A DNA stretch of 64,000 bases from CAZFER01 sp964517495 (GCA_964517495.1 CAZFER010000006.1:1-64000); one strand, 5' to 3'. Shown: positions 47,002 to 56,543, numbered from the stretch's first letter. The notes: generated by a model not told the origin, from the letters alone. Numbers and translations are program-made.

Positions 47002-48270
47002 ATGAGCTCCATTCGATTCAGTATCGCATTACTAACGGCAACCCTCATCCTTTTTTCATTCATTCAGTGTGGCGGTAATTCTCCGGATACGGTTTTTTAT
47101 CGTGGATTGAAAGCCATGCAAGAACGCGATCCCATTGGTGCATCACTGTATTTTGATGATTTCATCAAAAAATTCCCGGAAGACGAACGTGTTCGTGACG
47201 CCCATTTATTATTGGTCGAATGTTATTACATGATGGGTGAATTCCCCAGTGCACGTGAAGTTTTGAAAGACGCCAAAGAAAAATTCGATTTCGATGTCTG
47301 GTGTGATTTTAAAATTGGAGATACGTATTTCCGGCAGGGAGATTTTGATAACGCGATTTCCAAATATGAGGAAATAGCAGATTCAACCAGTGATATTCGA
47401 ATTACAGTAGACGCACTCAGTAATTTAGCCAAAGTTCATGCGGCACGAACTCATGCGGCCTCAGCTGAAATGGTATACGATCAAATTTTTCAAATCGCGG
47501 ATACAAAAGTCGAAAATCCCACCGAATCTGTCCAATACAAGTTGAATGCGCTATATGGCAAAGCCGAAGTACGTGAAGCAAGCCAGGAATTCAAACGGGC
47601 CAGAGAAGTATATTCCAAAGCGCTTGATATTGTTAAAGATGGAACGGGTATTGTTGGGATAGAGGGAGAAAGGCAAAACGCTGTATTGCAATGGGCACAT
47701 ACCTGGTCCCAGGCCGGTGATTTTGTTTCCAGCGCCACCATTTATGACCGGTTGCTCGATAATCCATATATTCAACCTCAAATTAAACCCGAACTAATCT
47801 ACTATAAAGTAGAAAGCCTCAAACGCTTATTTGAACAAGATGGGGAAAAAACACCCGAAGAAATCAGTGTATTAGTCCATGAAAACATGCGTCTTGTAAA
47901 TGACTATTCCAATACTCAACGGGCGCTTGATGCACGTGTCAATATTGCCCAATTAGTAAAAGATTCAACCCCGGAAATGTCTGAGAAGTTTCTTTCAGAA
48001 GCTGTATCTGAATACACAAAACTGATTGACGAACCACCTTCTCCTGAACAACAGATCGGCGCTAAGATTTTACTTGCTGATGCATATATCAGACTGGAAA
48101 AATATGATAAAGCCAGACAATGGATCAGTGACATACAACAGAATCATAGTGATATTCCCAATGCCGTCAGACGGGCCGAAGGGATGTTATACTATATAAG
48201 AGAACAGGAAGCAAAACAACAAAAAGAAAATCAACAAAGCGCTTCGGTCGAAATAAAAAATGGCACTTAA
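47002..48270 (+). CDS. Exported TPR-repeat protein
   Basis: A 422-residue protein with a hydrophobic N-terminus that ends FIQCGG. A lipobox there is weak (Phe-Ile-Gln before Cys). Repeated helical pairs fit TPR (LLLVECYYMMGEFPSAREVLKDA; IGDTYFRQGDFDNAISKYEEI; TWSQAGDFVSSATIYDRLL; LADAYIRLEKYDKARQWI), as in YfiO/BamD-like or tol-pal-associated proteins. The last 20 residues are charged. The radical SAM gene starts 2 bp after its stop, so the two are co-transcribed. Confidence 0.8.
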   Translation: MSSIRFSIALLTATLILFSFIQCGGNSPDTVFYRGLKAMQERDPIGASLYFDDFIKKFPEDERVRDAHLLLVECYYMMGEFPSAREVLKDAKEKFDFDVWCDFKIGDTYFRQGDFDNAISKYEEIADSTSDIRITVDALSNLAKVHAARTHAASAEMVYDQIFQIADTKVENPTESVQYKLNALYGKAEVREASQEFKRAREVYSKALDIVKDGTGIVGIEGERQNAVLQWAHTWSQAGDFVSSATIYDRLLDNPYIQPQIKPELIYYKVESLKRLFEQDGEKTPEEISVLVHENMRLVNDYSNTQRALDARVNIAQLVKDSTPEMSEKFLSEAVSEYTKLIDEPPSPEQQIGAKILLADAYIRLEKYDKARQWISDIQQNHSDIPNAVRRAEGMLYYIREQEAKQQKENQQSASVEIKNGT

Positions 48271-48272
48271 AA

Positions 48273-49730
48273 ATGAAACGAATATTTGTTTTCAACCCCC
48301 CAACAGGGTTATATCGAAGAGATAACCGTTGCCAGAATAAGGTGGAAGACCAAACGGTTAATGTTGTCTTTCCACCGATGGAATTACTCTATTGTTCCGC
48401 CCTCTTGGAAAAAGCCGGACATGACGTCAACGTTAAAGACTACCCCGCTTTAAAAACCGATTGGAAAACCTTTGAACAAGATATAAAGGATTTTAAGCCA
48501 GATTATGCAATCTTGACCTGTACGATTGCCACATTGGATGATGATCTGGCTTCGGCTGAAACCATCAAAAGCATATCACCTGACACCATTATTGCCGCTA
48601 AAGGAGAACCCCTTCATTATCAGGATGAGGATATTATCAGAAAAACACCCGAAGTTGATATTATCCTGCGGGGTGAAGTCGAATCCTATATCAACGATTT
48701 CGTTAATGGACATTCATGGGATACCCTTCCAGGTGTTACCTATCTAAAAAATGGAGAGGTTGTTCGCACCAAAGAAGCGGATACGTGGATGGACCTCGAT
48801 TCCCTGCCCTTTCCAGCTCGCCATTTGATCGATAATTCCATTTATCGCAGTCCTGAAACGCGCAATCCACTTACCACCATCGTAACCTCCGTGGGTTGCC
48901 CGCATAAATGCATATTCTGTTCTGTACCAGCATTAACCGGCACTTCAGTGCGTTATCGATCCCCTGAATATGTGGTAACGGAATTGGAGGAATGTGTCAA
49001 TCAATACGGAATTCGGGAATTTCTATTCCACGCCGACACATTCACTCTTAATAAACGCTGGATCATTGATTTATGCCAGCGAATTATCGATAAAGGTTTG
49101 GATATTCGCTGGGGATGCAATAGCCGAGTCGATACCATCGATGAAGAACGGCTCCAATGGATGAAAAAAGCCGGTTGCTGGGTGATTGGCTTTGGTGTTG
49201 AAAGCGGGAATGATGAGCATTTAAGCCTGATGAAAAAACGGGCTACCGGTGAACAAGCAATAGATGCTGTTCGAATGTGTCAAAAATTTGGTATTCGTGC
49301 ACACGCCTTTTTCGCTTTCGGCTTTCCCTGGGATACGGAAGAATCCATCAAAAAAATGATCCGATTTGCGGCGCGGCTTGATCCTGACTTCTTTGATTTC
49401 AACGTCGCCTTTCCTTTACCTGGAACCGAATTGGATCAGCTGGTTTCGCAAAAAGGTTTAGTAAGCCGGGAGCGTTTGCGCCACGGTGGATATGCTGTGG
49501 GAGCGGTTTCCACCGAGCATCTTTCCGCTGAACAATTAGAGAAATGGCGCCGCTGGGCTTTGTGGCGTATGTACTTGCGCCCCCATTACATCTTCAAAAC
49601 CTTAATCAAGGCTGGATCGCCCATGATCGCCCTGAATTATTTACGAGCAGCATTTGGCCGGCTCAATAACCTGGTTCGACAAACCCTAAAACGTGATACA
49701 AAATCACCCCTAACCATGACAGAAACATAA
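48273..49730 (+). CDS. B12-binding-domain radical SAM protein
   Basis: A 485-residue enzyme. Residues about 1-170 form a cobalamin-binding-type Rossmann domain (PPMELLYCSALLEKAGHDV; DYAILTCTIATLDDDLASAE) without the DxHxxG motif, as in BchE/HpnJ-like proteins. The radical SAM domain has the [4Fe-4S] motif CPHKCIFC (CxxxCxxC, about 210-217), then FGVESGNDEHLSLMKK as the SAM-binding strand. Substrate unknown; relatives act on porphyrins, hopanoids, fatty acids and amino acids. It follows the TPR gene by 2 bp and precedes the IspG-type gene by 19 bp. Confidence 0.85.
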   Translation: MKRIFVFNPPTGLYRRDNRCQNKVEDQTVNVVFPPMELLYCSALLEKAGHDVNVKDYPALKTDWKTFEQDIKDFKPDYAILTCTIATLDDDLASAETIKSISPDTIIAAKGEPLHYQDEDIIRKTPEVDIILRGEVESYINDFVNGHSWDTLPGVTYLKNGEVVRTKEADTWMDLDSLPFPARHLIDNSIYRSPETRNPLTTIVTSVGCPHKCIFCSVPALTGTSVRYRSPEYVVTELEECVNQYGIREFLFHADTFTLNKRWIIDLCQRIIDKGLDIRWGCNSRVDTIDEERLQWMKKAGCWVIGFGVESGNDEHLSLMKKRATGEQAIDAVRMCQKFGIRAHAFFAFGFPWDTEESIKKMIRFAARLDPDFFDFNVAFPLPGTELDQLVSQKGLVSRERLRHGGYAVGAVSTEHLSAEQLEKWRRWALWRMYLRPHYIFKTLIKAGSPMIALNYLRAAFGRLNNLVRQTLKRDTKSPLTMTET

Positions 49731-49749
49731 AGGAGAAAGTTAAGACGTT

Positions 49750-50412
49750 ATGTCACTTTATTCAGTTCAACTTAAAGTCGCATCGGACGTGGAAACCGTG
49801 GATCGAATGAAGGATGATCTTTCCGCTACCTTATGTGATGGATATGAACCTATGCCGGATCCCACGTCATTACCGATCGATGAGATCCGCATTACGTCGA
49901 TGGAACAACTTATCACTTATTTAGGGAATACTGATCCCATTAAAACCAAGCGTATTCTGATTGATTTACGAGGCTTTGAACAAACTTACTCACGCTTAAT
50001 GATTTACCTATCACCAGTACTGTACCGCTGGGAAGGTGATGAACTATGTGTCATCATCGGCAAGGATCAGGACGCATCCAAACTCCTGCCTGGGATGGCT
50101 GACTTGCTTCGTTCACTTGAATTGCGCTCCAAAGGAATTCGAATCATCTCATGCCCTACATGCGCACGATGCCGAACCGACTTTCCCGCCATGGTGCGTT
50201 CCATTGAAGAGAAGCTGGAACGCATCGATAAACCACTCGACGTGGCGGTAATGGGCTGCGAAGTCAATGGCCCCGGTGAAGCTAAAGCCGCGGATGTGGG
50301 AATCGCCTTTGGTGATCAAAAAGGGATGCTCTTCAAAAATGGCGAAAAAGTACGCGTAGTAACCATCGAAGAGGCCGCGGATGTTTTATTAAATGCGATT
50401 GATGAGATGTAG
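49750..50412 (+). CDS. Free-standing IspG-type [4Fe-4S] domain protein
   Basis: The last 100 residues match the C-terminal iron-sulfur domain of IspG (GcpE): RSKGIRIISCPTCARC (Cys135, Cys138, and an extra Cys141), VAVMGCEVNGPGEAK with Cys170 and the cluster-ligand Glu (about 177), then DVGIAFGDQKGMLFKNGEKV. The catalytic TIM barrel of IspG is absent. The first 120 residues are an unrelated alpha/beta stretch (PLYRWEGDELCVIIG). The whole is 220 residues against 350-400 for IspG. It may be a partner, scaffold or regulator, co-transcribed with the radical SAM gene. Confidence 0.85.
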   Translation: MSLYSVQLKVASDVETVDRMKDDLSATLCDGYEPMPDPTSLPIDEIRITSMEQLITYLGNTDPIKTKRILIDLRGFEQTYSRLMIYLSPVLYRWEGDELCVIIGKDQDASKLLPGMADLLRSLELRSKGIRIISCPTCARCRTDFPAMVRSIEEKLERIDKPLDVAVMGCEVNGPGEAKAADVGIAFGDQKGMLFKNGEKVRVVTIEEAADVLLNAIDEM

Positions 50413-50472
50413 ATATATTTAACGATTGATTAGATTTAATGAATAGGGAAGATAAAAAAACTGGTGTATAAG

Positions 50473-50510
50473 TTTAACGCCCTTCTCCAAATTTGAAGAG
50501 GGGCGTTAAA
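50473..50510. terminator. Hairpin terminator after the IspG-type gene
   Basis: Ten-base-pair perfect outer stem (50473-50482 with 50501-50510, TTTAACGCCC / GGGCGTTAAA) with a partly paired CTTC...GAAG inner part. It lies between the plus-strand gene ending at 50412 and the minus-strand remnant starting at 50519. Confidence 0.7.
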
Positions 50511-50518
50511 TGGTAATA

Positions 50519-50722
50519 TCAAACGGATTTGAAGCCATTGGTGATCATGGACATCAAGCGGATTCGTTTGCCGGTGACGTTGTAAACTGCGTGGGCGACA
50601 GCGGCGATGGGAGTTTCTCCCGCCCCTGCGAAACGGATGTCTTTTCGGTCGAGTAAGACAATCTCAATCCTGGGAGCATCTTTGATACGGGGAACCTGAT
50701 ACAAGGTATAGTTAATCGCATC
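50519..50722 (-). pseudogene. C-terminal remnant of a molybdenum hydroxylase large subunit
   Basis: A 67-codon open stretch without an ATG reads like the end of xanthine dehydrogenase/IorB-type large subunits: DAINYTLYQVPRIKDAP, IEIVLLDR, then GAGETPIAAVAHAVYNVTGKRI. The GxGE motif carries the catalytic Glu of these enzymes. In frame it is preceded by TAA, and nothing upstream continues the other 700-plus residues. It is a leftover of a lost gene, not a functional CDS; a TTG start at 50704 would give a 61-residue peptide. Confidence 0.7.
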
Positions 50723-50785
50723 TTATCTTTATCCTTTATTTAAGGTATGCATGATAATCATTGCTTTTGATTTGATACGAATACT

Positions 50786-51172
50786 TTATGATTTCACCTC
50801 AACGATGGCATCGATCTCAATATCAACGTTTTTAGGTAAAGCAGCAGCTTGGATGCAAGCCCGTGCGGGCTTGCTGTCCATGAAATACTCTTCATAGATC
50901 GAATTAAGTGCCACAAAATTTTGAATATCACTCAAGTAAATCGTGATTTTAACCGCATCATTCAACGTAGCTCCTGCCGACTCAATAATTCCCTTTAGGT
51001 TTTCCAAGGCTTGACGGGCCTGATTCTCAAATGAATCAGTGACCAACTCACCGGTTTTGGGATTCAGCGGAATTTGACCCGAAACAAATAGAAATCCATT
51101 GCATATGACACCGGGTGAATAAGGACCAACCGGAGGAGGACCATCTTTTGGTATAACAAGTAGTTTACCCAT
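50786..51172 (-). CDS. RidA/YjgF-family reactive-intermediate deaminase
   Basis: A 128-residue trimeric hydrolase of 2-iminoacids made by PLP enzymes. Conserved features are GPYSPGVICNGFLFVSGQIPLNPKTGE, a QARQALENLKGIIESAGA helix, the SKPARACIQAA segment carrying the carboxylate-binding Arg, and IEIDAIVEV at the C-terminus. Length is normal. It has its own promoter region upstream of about 170 bp and no operon partners. Confidence 0.92.
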   Translation of the reverse strand: MGKLLVIPKDGPPPVGPYSPGVICNGFLFVSGQIPLNPKTGELVTDSFENQARQALENLKGIIESAGATLNDAVKITIYLSDIQNFVALNSIYEEYFMDSKPARACIQAAALPKNVDIEIDAIVEVKS

Positions 51173-51347
51173 GAAAATACTCCTATCTTTTCAAATTACA
51201 CTTCATATTCCAAACGGATCATCATTATAAAAAACACTTAAATATAAAGGAAACGTGGAGAATAATCCATATCGAAATTATAAAATGAGGTGACTTGGGA
51301 AAAAAATATAAATGGAGAGTAAATTATATTACAATAAAATCAAACAC

Positions 51348-51725
51348 TTAAACGCTATTTTCTTTCAATACTTCAGTGATGGCTTTTTGCACATCGCTCA
51401 TGGTGAAAGGCTTAGGTAAAATGCCTTGGGCTTGATTTCCATCAATCATCTCTTCTGTTATACAAGTTCCAAAACCACTGGATATAATAACTGGTATTTC
51501 TGCAATCTCTCGAATCCGTTTCAAACATTGAAGCCCATCCATCTCTGGCATTTTGTAATCCAGGATGACAAGAGAAATATCATCTTTTCGTTCCTGAAAT
51601 TTATCCAAAGCTTCCTGACCGCTTCGCGCTTCCACGACATTAAAATCAAGATGTTCAAGCATGGCTTTCATAACGCACAAAACAGATTCTTCATTATCGG
51701 CTAGTAGAACATGTTTTTTCGCCAT
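51348..51725 (-). CDS. Single-domain CheY-like response regulator
   Basis: A 125-residue receiver domain only. The acidic pair ADNEE, the phospho-acceptor Asp in LVILDYKMPEMDG (about residue 55), the Ser in PVIISSGFG and LPKPF for the conserved Lys are all present. No output domain follows, so it may act like CheY or Spo0F by protein contact. AAAGGAGAG precedes the start on the coding strand. No kinase gene is nearby. Confidence 0.92.
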   Translation of the reverse strand: MAKKHVLLADNEESVLCVMKAMLEHLDFNVVEARSGQEALDKFQERKDDISLVILDYKMPEMDGLQCLKRIREIAEIPVIISSGFGTCITEEMIDGNQAQGILPKPFTMSDVQKAITEVLKENSV

Positions 51726-52370
51726 ACAATTCTCTCCTTTAAAGAATCTAGATGTAACGTTTTGATCAATTCTATTAATAATTACACCTATATATAATAT
51801 TCTATATCATAATTAAAAAAGTACAAGAATTTAGTGGAATCAAAAATACCCATTTTGAAACTTATTACCAATAAATATTTTGTTTTGGATTAATAAGCTA
51901 CAATGATTTTATACATTTTCTCGCTCGCTATGCTCTTATATTTCTTAATTTACAATGAAAGAATTATAATTGGAGATACATTGAAAAAGTGTATTACAAA
52001 ATAGATGTTCAATTTGTTCACATTTGAGAAAAAAAAAGAGAAAATAAATCCGCATTAATTGTGCAAAAATTTTAGATAATTTTTGAAGGAATTTTCCTTT
52101 CAAATTGAATTATTATTCGTTTAATTTAAACTTTATTGTAAAATGATCTATACAAGGTATTGTAAGTGCTCAGCCATTTGAAGCACCATTTCCATCCCAA
52201 GACTGAAAAGGGATAGGGGAGGGTTAATAAAAAAACATGATGCAATATCCTTTAACCTCCTCCTACCCCCTTCCATTTCATTGGGGGAGGAATAGTGGGA
52301 CCGATTGTTTCTTCATATCGCTGACACGTTACAAGGAATATAAGTATGATTAATGATGGGGAGGCGTTTT
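51726..52370. other. AT-rich intergenic region holding dispersed repeat copy B
   Basis: About 645 bp with no gene. The left two-thirds is very AT-rich. From 52167 to 52333 it contains the second copy of the dispersed repeat. Transcription signals for the alcohol dehydrogenase gene lie after it. Confidence 0.7.
52167..52333. repeat. Dispersed intergenic repeat, copy B
   Basis: Matches copy A at 39621-39807 in order and spacing (TCAGCCATTTGAAGCA, GGGGAGGGTT, ATCCTTTAACC, GGAATAGTGGG, final GTTACA). Both copies sit on the same strand and end about 40-90 bp before a gene. No terminal inverted repeat or open frame is obvious. Confidence 0.85.
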
Positions 52371-53426
52371 GTGAACCAACCGGCTGTTGTCCAGTTTGCC
52401 CTTAAAGATCGATCTATGGAAATAAGAGAAGTCCCTGTTCCAGAACCTCCCAGAGGGAGTGTATTATTACGAGTCGCAGCGGTTGGAATTTGTGGGACCG
52501 ATGTTCACCAATATTTAAACGAACATTCCTGGCCGGTAAATTTACCAGTGATTATGGGCCATGAATTCAGCGGAATAATAGAAAAAGTGGGAAAAGGAGT
52601 AAACACATTCGCGCCCGGAGACCGTGTGGTTTCAGAAACAGCCGCCTACATTTGTGGTGATTGCCGTTATTGCCGCACGGGGAATTATCACCTTTGTCCC
52701 TATCGAAAAGGATTCGGGCAAATGCGAGATGGTGGATTAACCCAATACATTGATGTCCCCGCCCGCTGTCTTCATCGTGTCCCCAAAGATTTGCCATTAT
52801 ACCTGGCAGCGTTGTGTGAACCCGCATGTATTGCTTATCATGCTGTTACCGTGCAAGCCAATGTGACAGCCGGTAAGAGTGTAGCCATATTAGGGACCGG
52901 ACCCATTGGACTGTTATGTGTTCAAATGGCTAAAATATCAGGCGCCAATCCTATTCTACTTACCGGCCTGACACGGGATAAAACCCGCTTGGAAGTTGGA
53001 AAAACATTTGGCGCCACCCATATTGTTAGAGTGGATGAAGAAAATGTTCGAGAAGTTATTCCTCAATTTGGTGATGGCTTGGGTGTGGATATTGTAATTG
53101 ATGCATCGGGTAGAAATATCTCCTTAAAAGATGCCATCGATATCGTTAGACCTGCTGGAGTAATCGTAAGGGTCAGCTGGGGACCGGGCGCATACAATTT
53201 TTCACTCGATCCATTAGTCCATAAAGAAGTCCGCCTTCAGGGTGCATTTAGCCACAACTGGGACATGTGGGAAAAAGTGATCAAAATGCTGGTCACCAAA
53301 CAACTCAATGTCACCCCCATGGCCGTTGTACGGCTTCCTCTTGACCAATGGCAGGAAGGCTTTGAAGGTATGCATGATTCACGATTGGTAAAAGCAGTCA
53401 TTGAACCCAATGGGCAATTGGAATAA
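52371..53426 (+). CDS. Zinc-dependent medium-chain alcohol dehydrogenase
   Basis: A 351-residue MDR enzyme. The catalytic zinc ligands are in GICGTDVH and GHEFSGIIEKVG, the structural zinc cysteines in CGDCRYCRTGNYHLC (four Cys), and the Rossmann motif is AILGTGPIGLLC. The pattern is like threonine or sorbitol dehydrogenase. The start is taken as GTG 52371, six bases after GGGGAGG; ATG 52353 in frame would lie before that SD. Substrate unknown. Confidence 0.88.
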   Translation: MNQPAVVQFALKDRSMEIREVPVPEPPRGSVLLRVAAVGICGTDVHQYLNEHSWPVNLPVIMGHEFSGIIEKVGKGVNTFAPGDRVVSETAAYICGDCRYCRTGNYHLCPYRKGFGQMRDGGLTQYIDVPARCLHRVPKDLPLYLAALCEPACIAYHAVTVQANVTAGKSVAILGTGPIGLLCVQMAKISGANPILLTGLTRDKTRLEVGKTFGATHIVRVDEENVREVIPQFGDGLGVDIVIDASGRNISLKDAIDIVRPAGVIVRVSWGPGAYNFSLDPLVHKEVRLQGAFSHNWDMWEKVIKMLVTKQLNVTPMAVVRLPLDQWQEGFEGMHDSRLVKAVIEPNGQLE

Positions 53427-53498
53427 CACGCTTTTGCACACAATTTACCACACTGCTTGATTGAATAGGCAAATTTTGCCTTATAGAAATGAGTTTTT

Positions 53499-54596
53499 AT
53501 GCAAATTGGAATAATCGGATTACCCACCTCAGGAAAAACGACTGCATTTAATGCATTAACCCATGGGCATGCTGAAACCTCTATAGCAGGGGGGGAAAAG
53601 GATGCCAATCGCGGTGTGGCACATGTTCCCGATGAACGCGTTGATTTTCTATCTGCGTTGTTCAAACCCAAAAAAACAACGTATGCCACCGTTGAATTTA
53701 CCGATGTTGCGGGATTAACCAAAGGCTCAGGCAAAGAAAAGGGCTTTAGCAATCGTTTTTTAGGCAATCTCCGCGATATGGAGGCGCTCATTATAGTCAT
53801 TCGTGTCTTTAAAACGGAGTCAGTGCCCCATCCCCAAGGCCATGTTGACCCTTCACGGGACATGGACACCGTCATGACTGAACTCTGCTTTGCAGATATG
53901 AACATTATTGAAAACCGGCTTAAAAAAATTGAGGAAAGTTGGAACAAACAAGCCGATAAACGCAAAGAATTTACCCTTGAAAAAGAGACACTTCAACGCT
54001 ATCAACAAGCGCTGGAATCAGAAAAACCAATCATAACCGTTGAACCAACGAAAGATGAGACCAATCGTTATATTCGCCCTTATGGGCTTTTATCTGGAAA
54101 GAAAATGCTGGTGCTTGCCAATGCTTCAGATTTGACTGACGAAAATGAGAACCGATGGCTTAATGATTTGAAACAAGCGTGCCAGCGATGGGATCTCCCC
54201 CTTGTCCCGATTAATGCACAGTTGGAACACGATTTGCTTGAATTACCAGAAGAGGAATGGGAGGATTATTTCCAGGCCTCCGGTATAGAAGGTGCCGCAC
54301 GTGATAAAGTTATTCAGGAGTCCTACAGGATTTTACAACAACATTCGTTTTTGACCTGTGGACCCGATGAGGTGAGGGCGTGGACGATCCCCATCGGCAT
54401 GAAAGCACAACAAGCGGCTGGAAAAATTCATAGCGATATCGAGAGAGGTTTTATTCGAGCCGAAGTAATTGCATATGACGCATTGAAGGAAATGGGCTCG
54501 ATCGATGCAGTCAAAAAAGAAGGGCGATTCCGTCTGGAAGGTAAAGAGTATGTGGTTCAGGACGGAGATATCATTGAATTTCGCTTTTCTGTCTAA
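53499..54596 (+). CDS. ychF: YchF/OLA1-type nucleotide-binding protein
   Basis: A 365-residue Obg-family ATPase. The P-loop is GLPTSGKTT near residue 7 (canonical GLPNVGKST), the G3 region VEFTDVAGLTKGSGKEKGFSNRFL is present, and HVDPSRDMDTVMTELCFADM is the YchF hallmark. A coiled coil precedes the base-specificity loop NASD, and a TGS domain ends the protein (DIERGFIRAEVIAYDAL). YchF binds ribosomes and regulates stress translation. Confidence 0.88.
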   Translation: MQIGIIGLPTSGKTTAFNALTHGHAETSIAGGEKDANRGVAHVPDERVDFLSALFKPKKTTYATVEFTDVAGLTKGSGKEKGFSNRFLGNLRDMEALIIVIRVFKTESVPHPQGHVDPSRDMDTVMTELCFADMNIIENRLKKIEESWNKQADKRKEFTLEKETLQRYQQALESEKPIITVEPTKDETNRYIRPYGLLSGKKMLVLANASDLTDENENRWLNDLKQACQRWDLPLVPINAQLEHDLLELPEEEWEDYFQASGIEGAARDKVIQESYRILQQHSFLTCGPDEVRAWTIPIGMKAQQAAGKIHSDIERGFIRAEVIAYDALKEMGSIDAVKKEGRFRLEGKEYVVQDGDIIEFRFSV

Positions 54597-54625
54597 TACC
54601 TCTCTTGGGGAAAAGGAGTTGGGCC

Positions 54626-55783
54626 ATGGTTGATATATTTATCGATCCGGCAGATACATCACCCGTTCAGAAACCGGCGCGTTATAATCCCAAACCCAAT
54701 AACGCTGAAAAAGACGACAAGACGGAATCGTTTGGAAAGGTTTTGTCAAAACAAGTCAATCAACAGGATCCAACCCCTGTTTTGACACCGGACAACATAA
54801 AACCATCATCTTCGTCGAATTCCCTTCAACCAACTCCAAGACCAACATTGCCTAAAAATACGAATCCCGTCAATACTGATTCAGTCTCCTCTGAAAACCC
54901 CAAAATTGAACCCTCTTCTACCTCCAATACCTCGGCCAAACAAGAGCCTAAATCATTGCAAGAAGTGTTGAACCAACAAAAGATCAACAATGCTCCAGAA
55001 AAATCACCAACACCGGAAACGAATACAAAGAAGGCAGAAGAGCCATCTCCTCCTGTCAATTCATCTCAAGAGCAATCCCCGCGATTCGATAATGTGGCCC
55101 ATATCGTGCACGTGGGTGATACATTATCTGAGATTGTCGCCAATGCGTTAAAGCAGCAAGGTGTTAGTTATTCAACCTCTGAATTGTACCGGATGGTTGA
55201 TACGGTAGCGGTTTCAAATGGCATTCAAAATCCAAATTTAATATACCCCGGGCAACGTATTGATTTAACTCCGCTTGGAGATGAAGTCTCTCCCCAAAAT
55301 GAATCCAACACCAATTTCATGGCAAGCCTATCCGGTTTGCAGCCTCCAGTACGAGGTAAAATCACCTCCCATTTTGGCATGCGAAACCACCCTGTTCTTG
55401 ATGGAGAGCGTCTCCACACCGGCGTGGATATTGGCGTACAGGAAGGTACACCTGTCCGCCCCATCAAATCCGGTGAAGTTACCTTTGCTGGTGAAAAAGG
55501 CGGATATGGCCTTATGGTGGAGGTTGATCACGGCGAGGGGATTAAATCACGCTATGGCCATCTTTCTGAACTTATGGTCAATAAAGGCGATCCTGTTGAT
55601 GCCAATTTCCCCCTCGCGTTCTCAGGCCAAACGGGTCTGGCAACCGGCCCCCATCTTCATTTAGAAATCCATCAAAATAACCGAGCCATTGATCCATTAA
55701 CGGTTATAACCGCGGAATCCTTTGAAGCGGACGATGATTCGCAAACCATCGCCCGCAGGGAAAACACAACCTCTGATATATAA
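54626..55783 (+). CDS. LysM-M23 endopeptidase without an export signal
   Basis: A 385-residue protein: a low-complexity Pro/Ser/Asn-rich N-terminal half, a LysM-like motif (HIVHVGDTLSEIVANAL to YPGQRIDL, about 165-215) and an M23 peptidase domain. The peptidase has GMRNHPVLDGERLHTGVDIG (zinc His and Asp) and GPHLHLEIH. These domains hydrolyse peptidoglycan. No signal peptide is visible from ATG 54626 (AAGGAG upstream) or 54605, so export by a flagellar-type route or a non-enzymatic cytoplasmic role remains open. Confidence 0.85.
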   Translation: MVDIFIDPADTSPVQKPARYNPKPNNAEKDDKTESFGKVLSKQVNQQDPTPVLTPDNIKPSSSSNSLQPTPRPTLPKNTNPVNTDSVSSENPKIEPSSTSNTSAKQEPKSLQEVLNQQKINNAPEKSPTPETNTKKAEEPSPPVNSSQEQSPRFDNVAHIVHVGDTLSEIVANALKQQGVSYSTSELYRMVDTVAVSNGIQNPNLIYPGQRIDLTPLGDEVSPQNESNTNFMASLSGLQPPVRGKITSHFGMRNHPVLDGERLHTGVDIGVQEGTPVRPIKSGEVTFAGEKGGYGLMVEVDHGEGIKSRYGHLSELMVNKGDPVDANFPLAFSGQTGLATGPHLHLEIHQNNRAIDPLTVITAESFEADDDSQTIARRENTTSDI

Positions 55784-55790
55784 ATTCTAT

Positions 55791-56363
55791 CTATTTCCTT
55801 GACTTTTCCTTGGATTTCACTTCTTTTATCTTCTCAAGATAATCCTTGTATTCAAAACGATCGGTGGTATCTTTGCCAACGTATCGGAAGATCTCTTTCC
55901 CCTTTTTGTCCAATAAAATAAACGCGGGATAATGAACAACCTCGCCGTGAAATTTGTATCCGAACTTGATATCAAAGGCTTTCGCTAATTCAGCGTTTTT
56001 ATCGTGATAAAAATAAGGGACGGTATTATCCCGAGGAATTTTTGATGCCCATTTCTTTATCTCTTCTTTGTTGTCAGGCTTGATAAAAAGGTGAACAACA
56101 TCTTTATCTTTCTCTTTTTTCTTTTCCAGATTTTTCATATATTCAACCACATAGCGCCGGCAAAGAGGACACTCGGTCTTTAGCAGAAAGTGCAACGCCA
56201 CGTACTTTTCTTCAGCTTTGGAAAGTTTAAATTTCGTTTCTCCGGTAACCGATTTAATCTCAAAATCTGATGGATTGGCAAAGGTGGTTGAAACATTGAT
56301 AGCAAGGATGGCAAACAAGATGCAAATCATTACTCCATGTCGACTTGCAAGAAATCGTTCCAT
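55791..56363 (-). CDS. Exported thioredoxin-fold protein with CxxC
   Basis: A 190-residue protein with a signal peptide (about residues 8-32, ending TTFA), KYVALHFLLKTECPLCRRYVVEYM carrying the CxxC (CPLC) near residue 65, and a cis-Pro-type strand HYPAFILLDKKG. It looks like a thiol-disulfide or peroxiredoxin-like reductase in the periplasm. ATG 56363 follows GGAGGT by 7 bp; the frame runs upstream but is not needed. It ends 8 bp before the M23 gene stop on the other strand. Confidence 0.85.
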   Translation of the reverse strand: MERFLASRHGVMICILFAILAINVSTTFANPSDFEIKSVTGETKFKLSKAEEKYVALHFLLKTECPLCRRYVVEYMKNLEKKKEKDKDVVHLFIKPDNKEEIKKWASKIPRDNTVPYFYHDKNAELAKAFDIKFGYKFHGEVVHYPAFILLDKKGKEIFRYVGKDTTDRFEYKDYLEKIKEVKSKEKSRK

Positions 56364-56543
56364 CGAAAATACCTCCTGAATTTGGGAATAAATGAAGTTC
56401 AAACTAAGTATAAACACATCCATTCTCATTCCCAAAAAATATATGGTTTGCATACTGTGACGTTTTCGTGATAGACAGTTACAATACCTACGGGGTTTTC
56501 AAAAACGATACTAATTCAAGCGAAGGAATTTTGGAGTTAAAGA

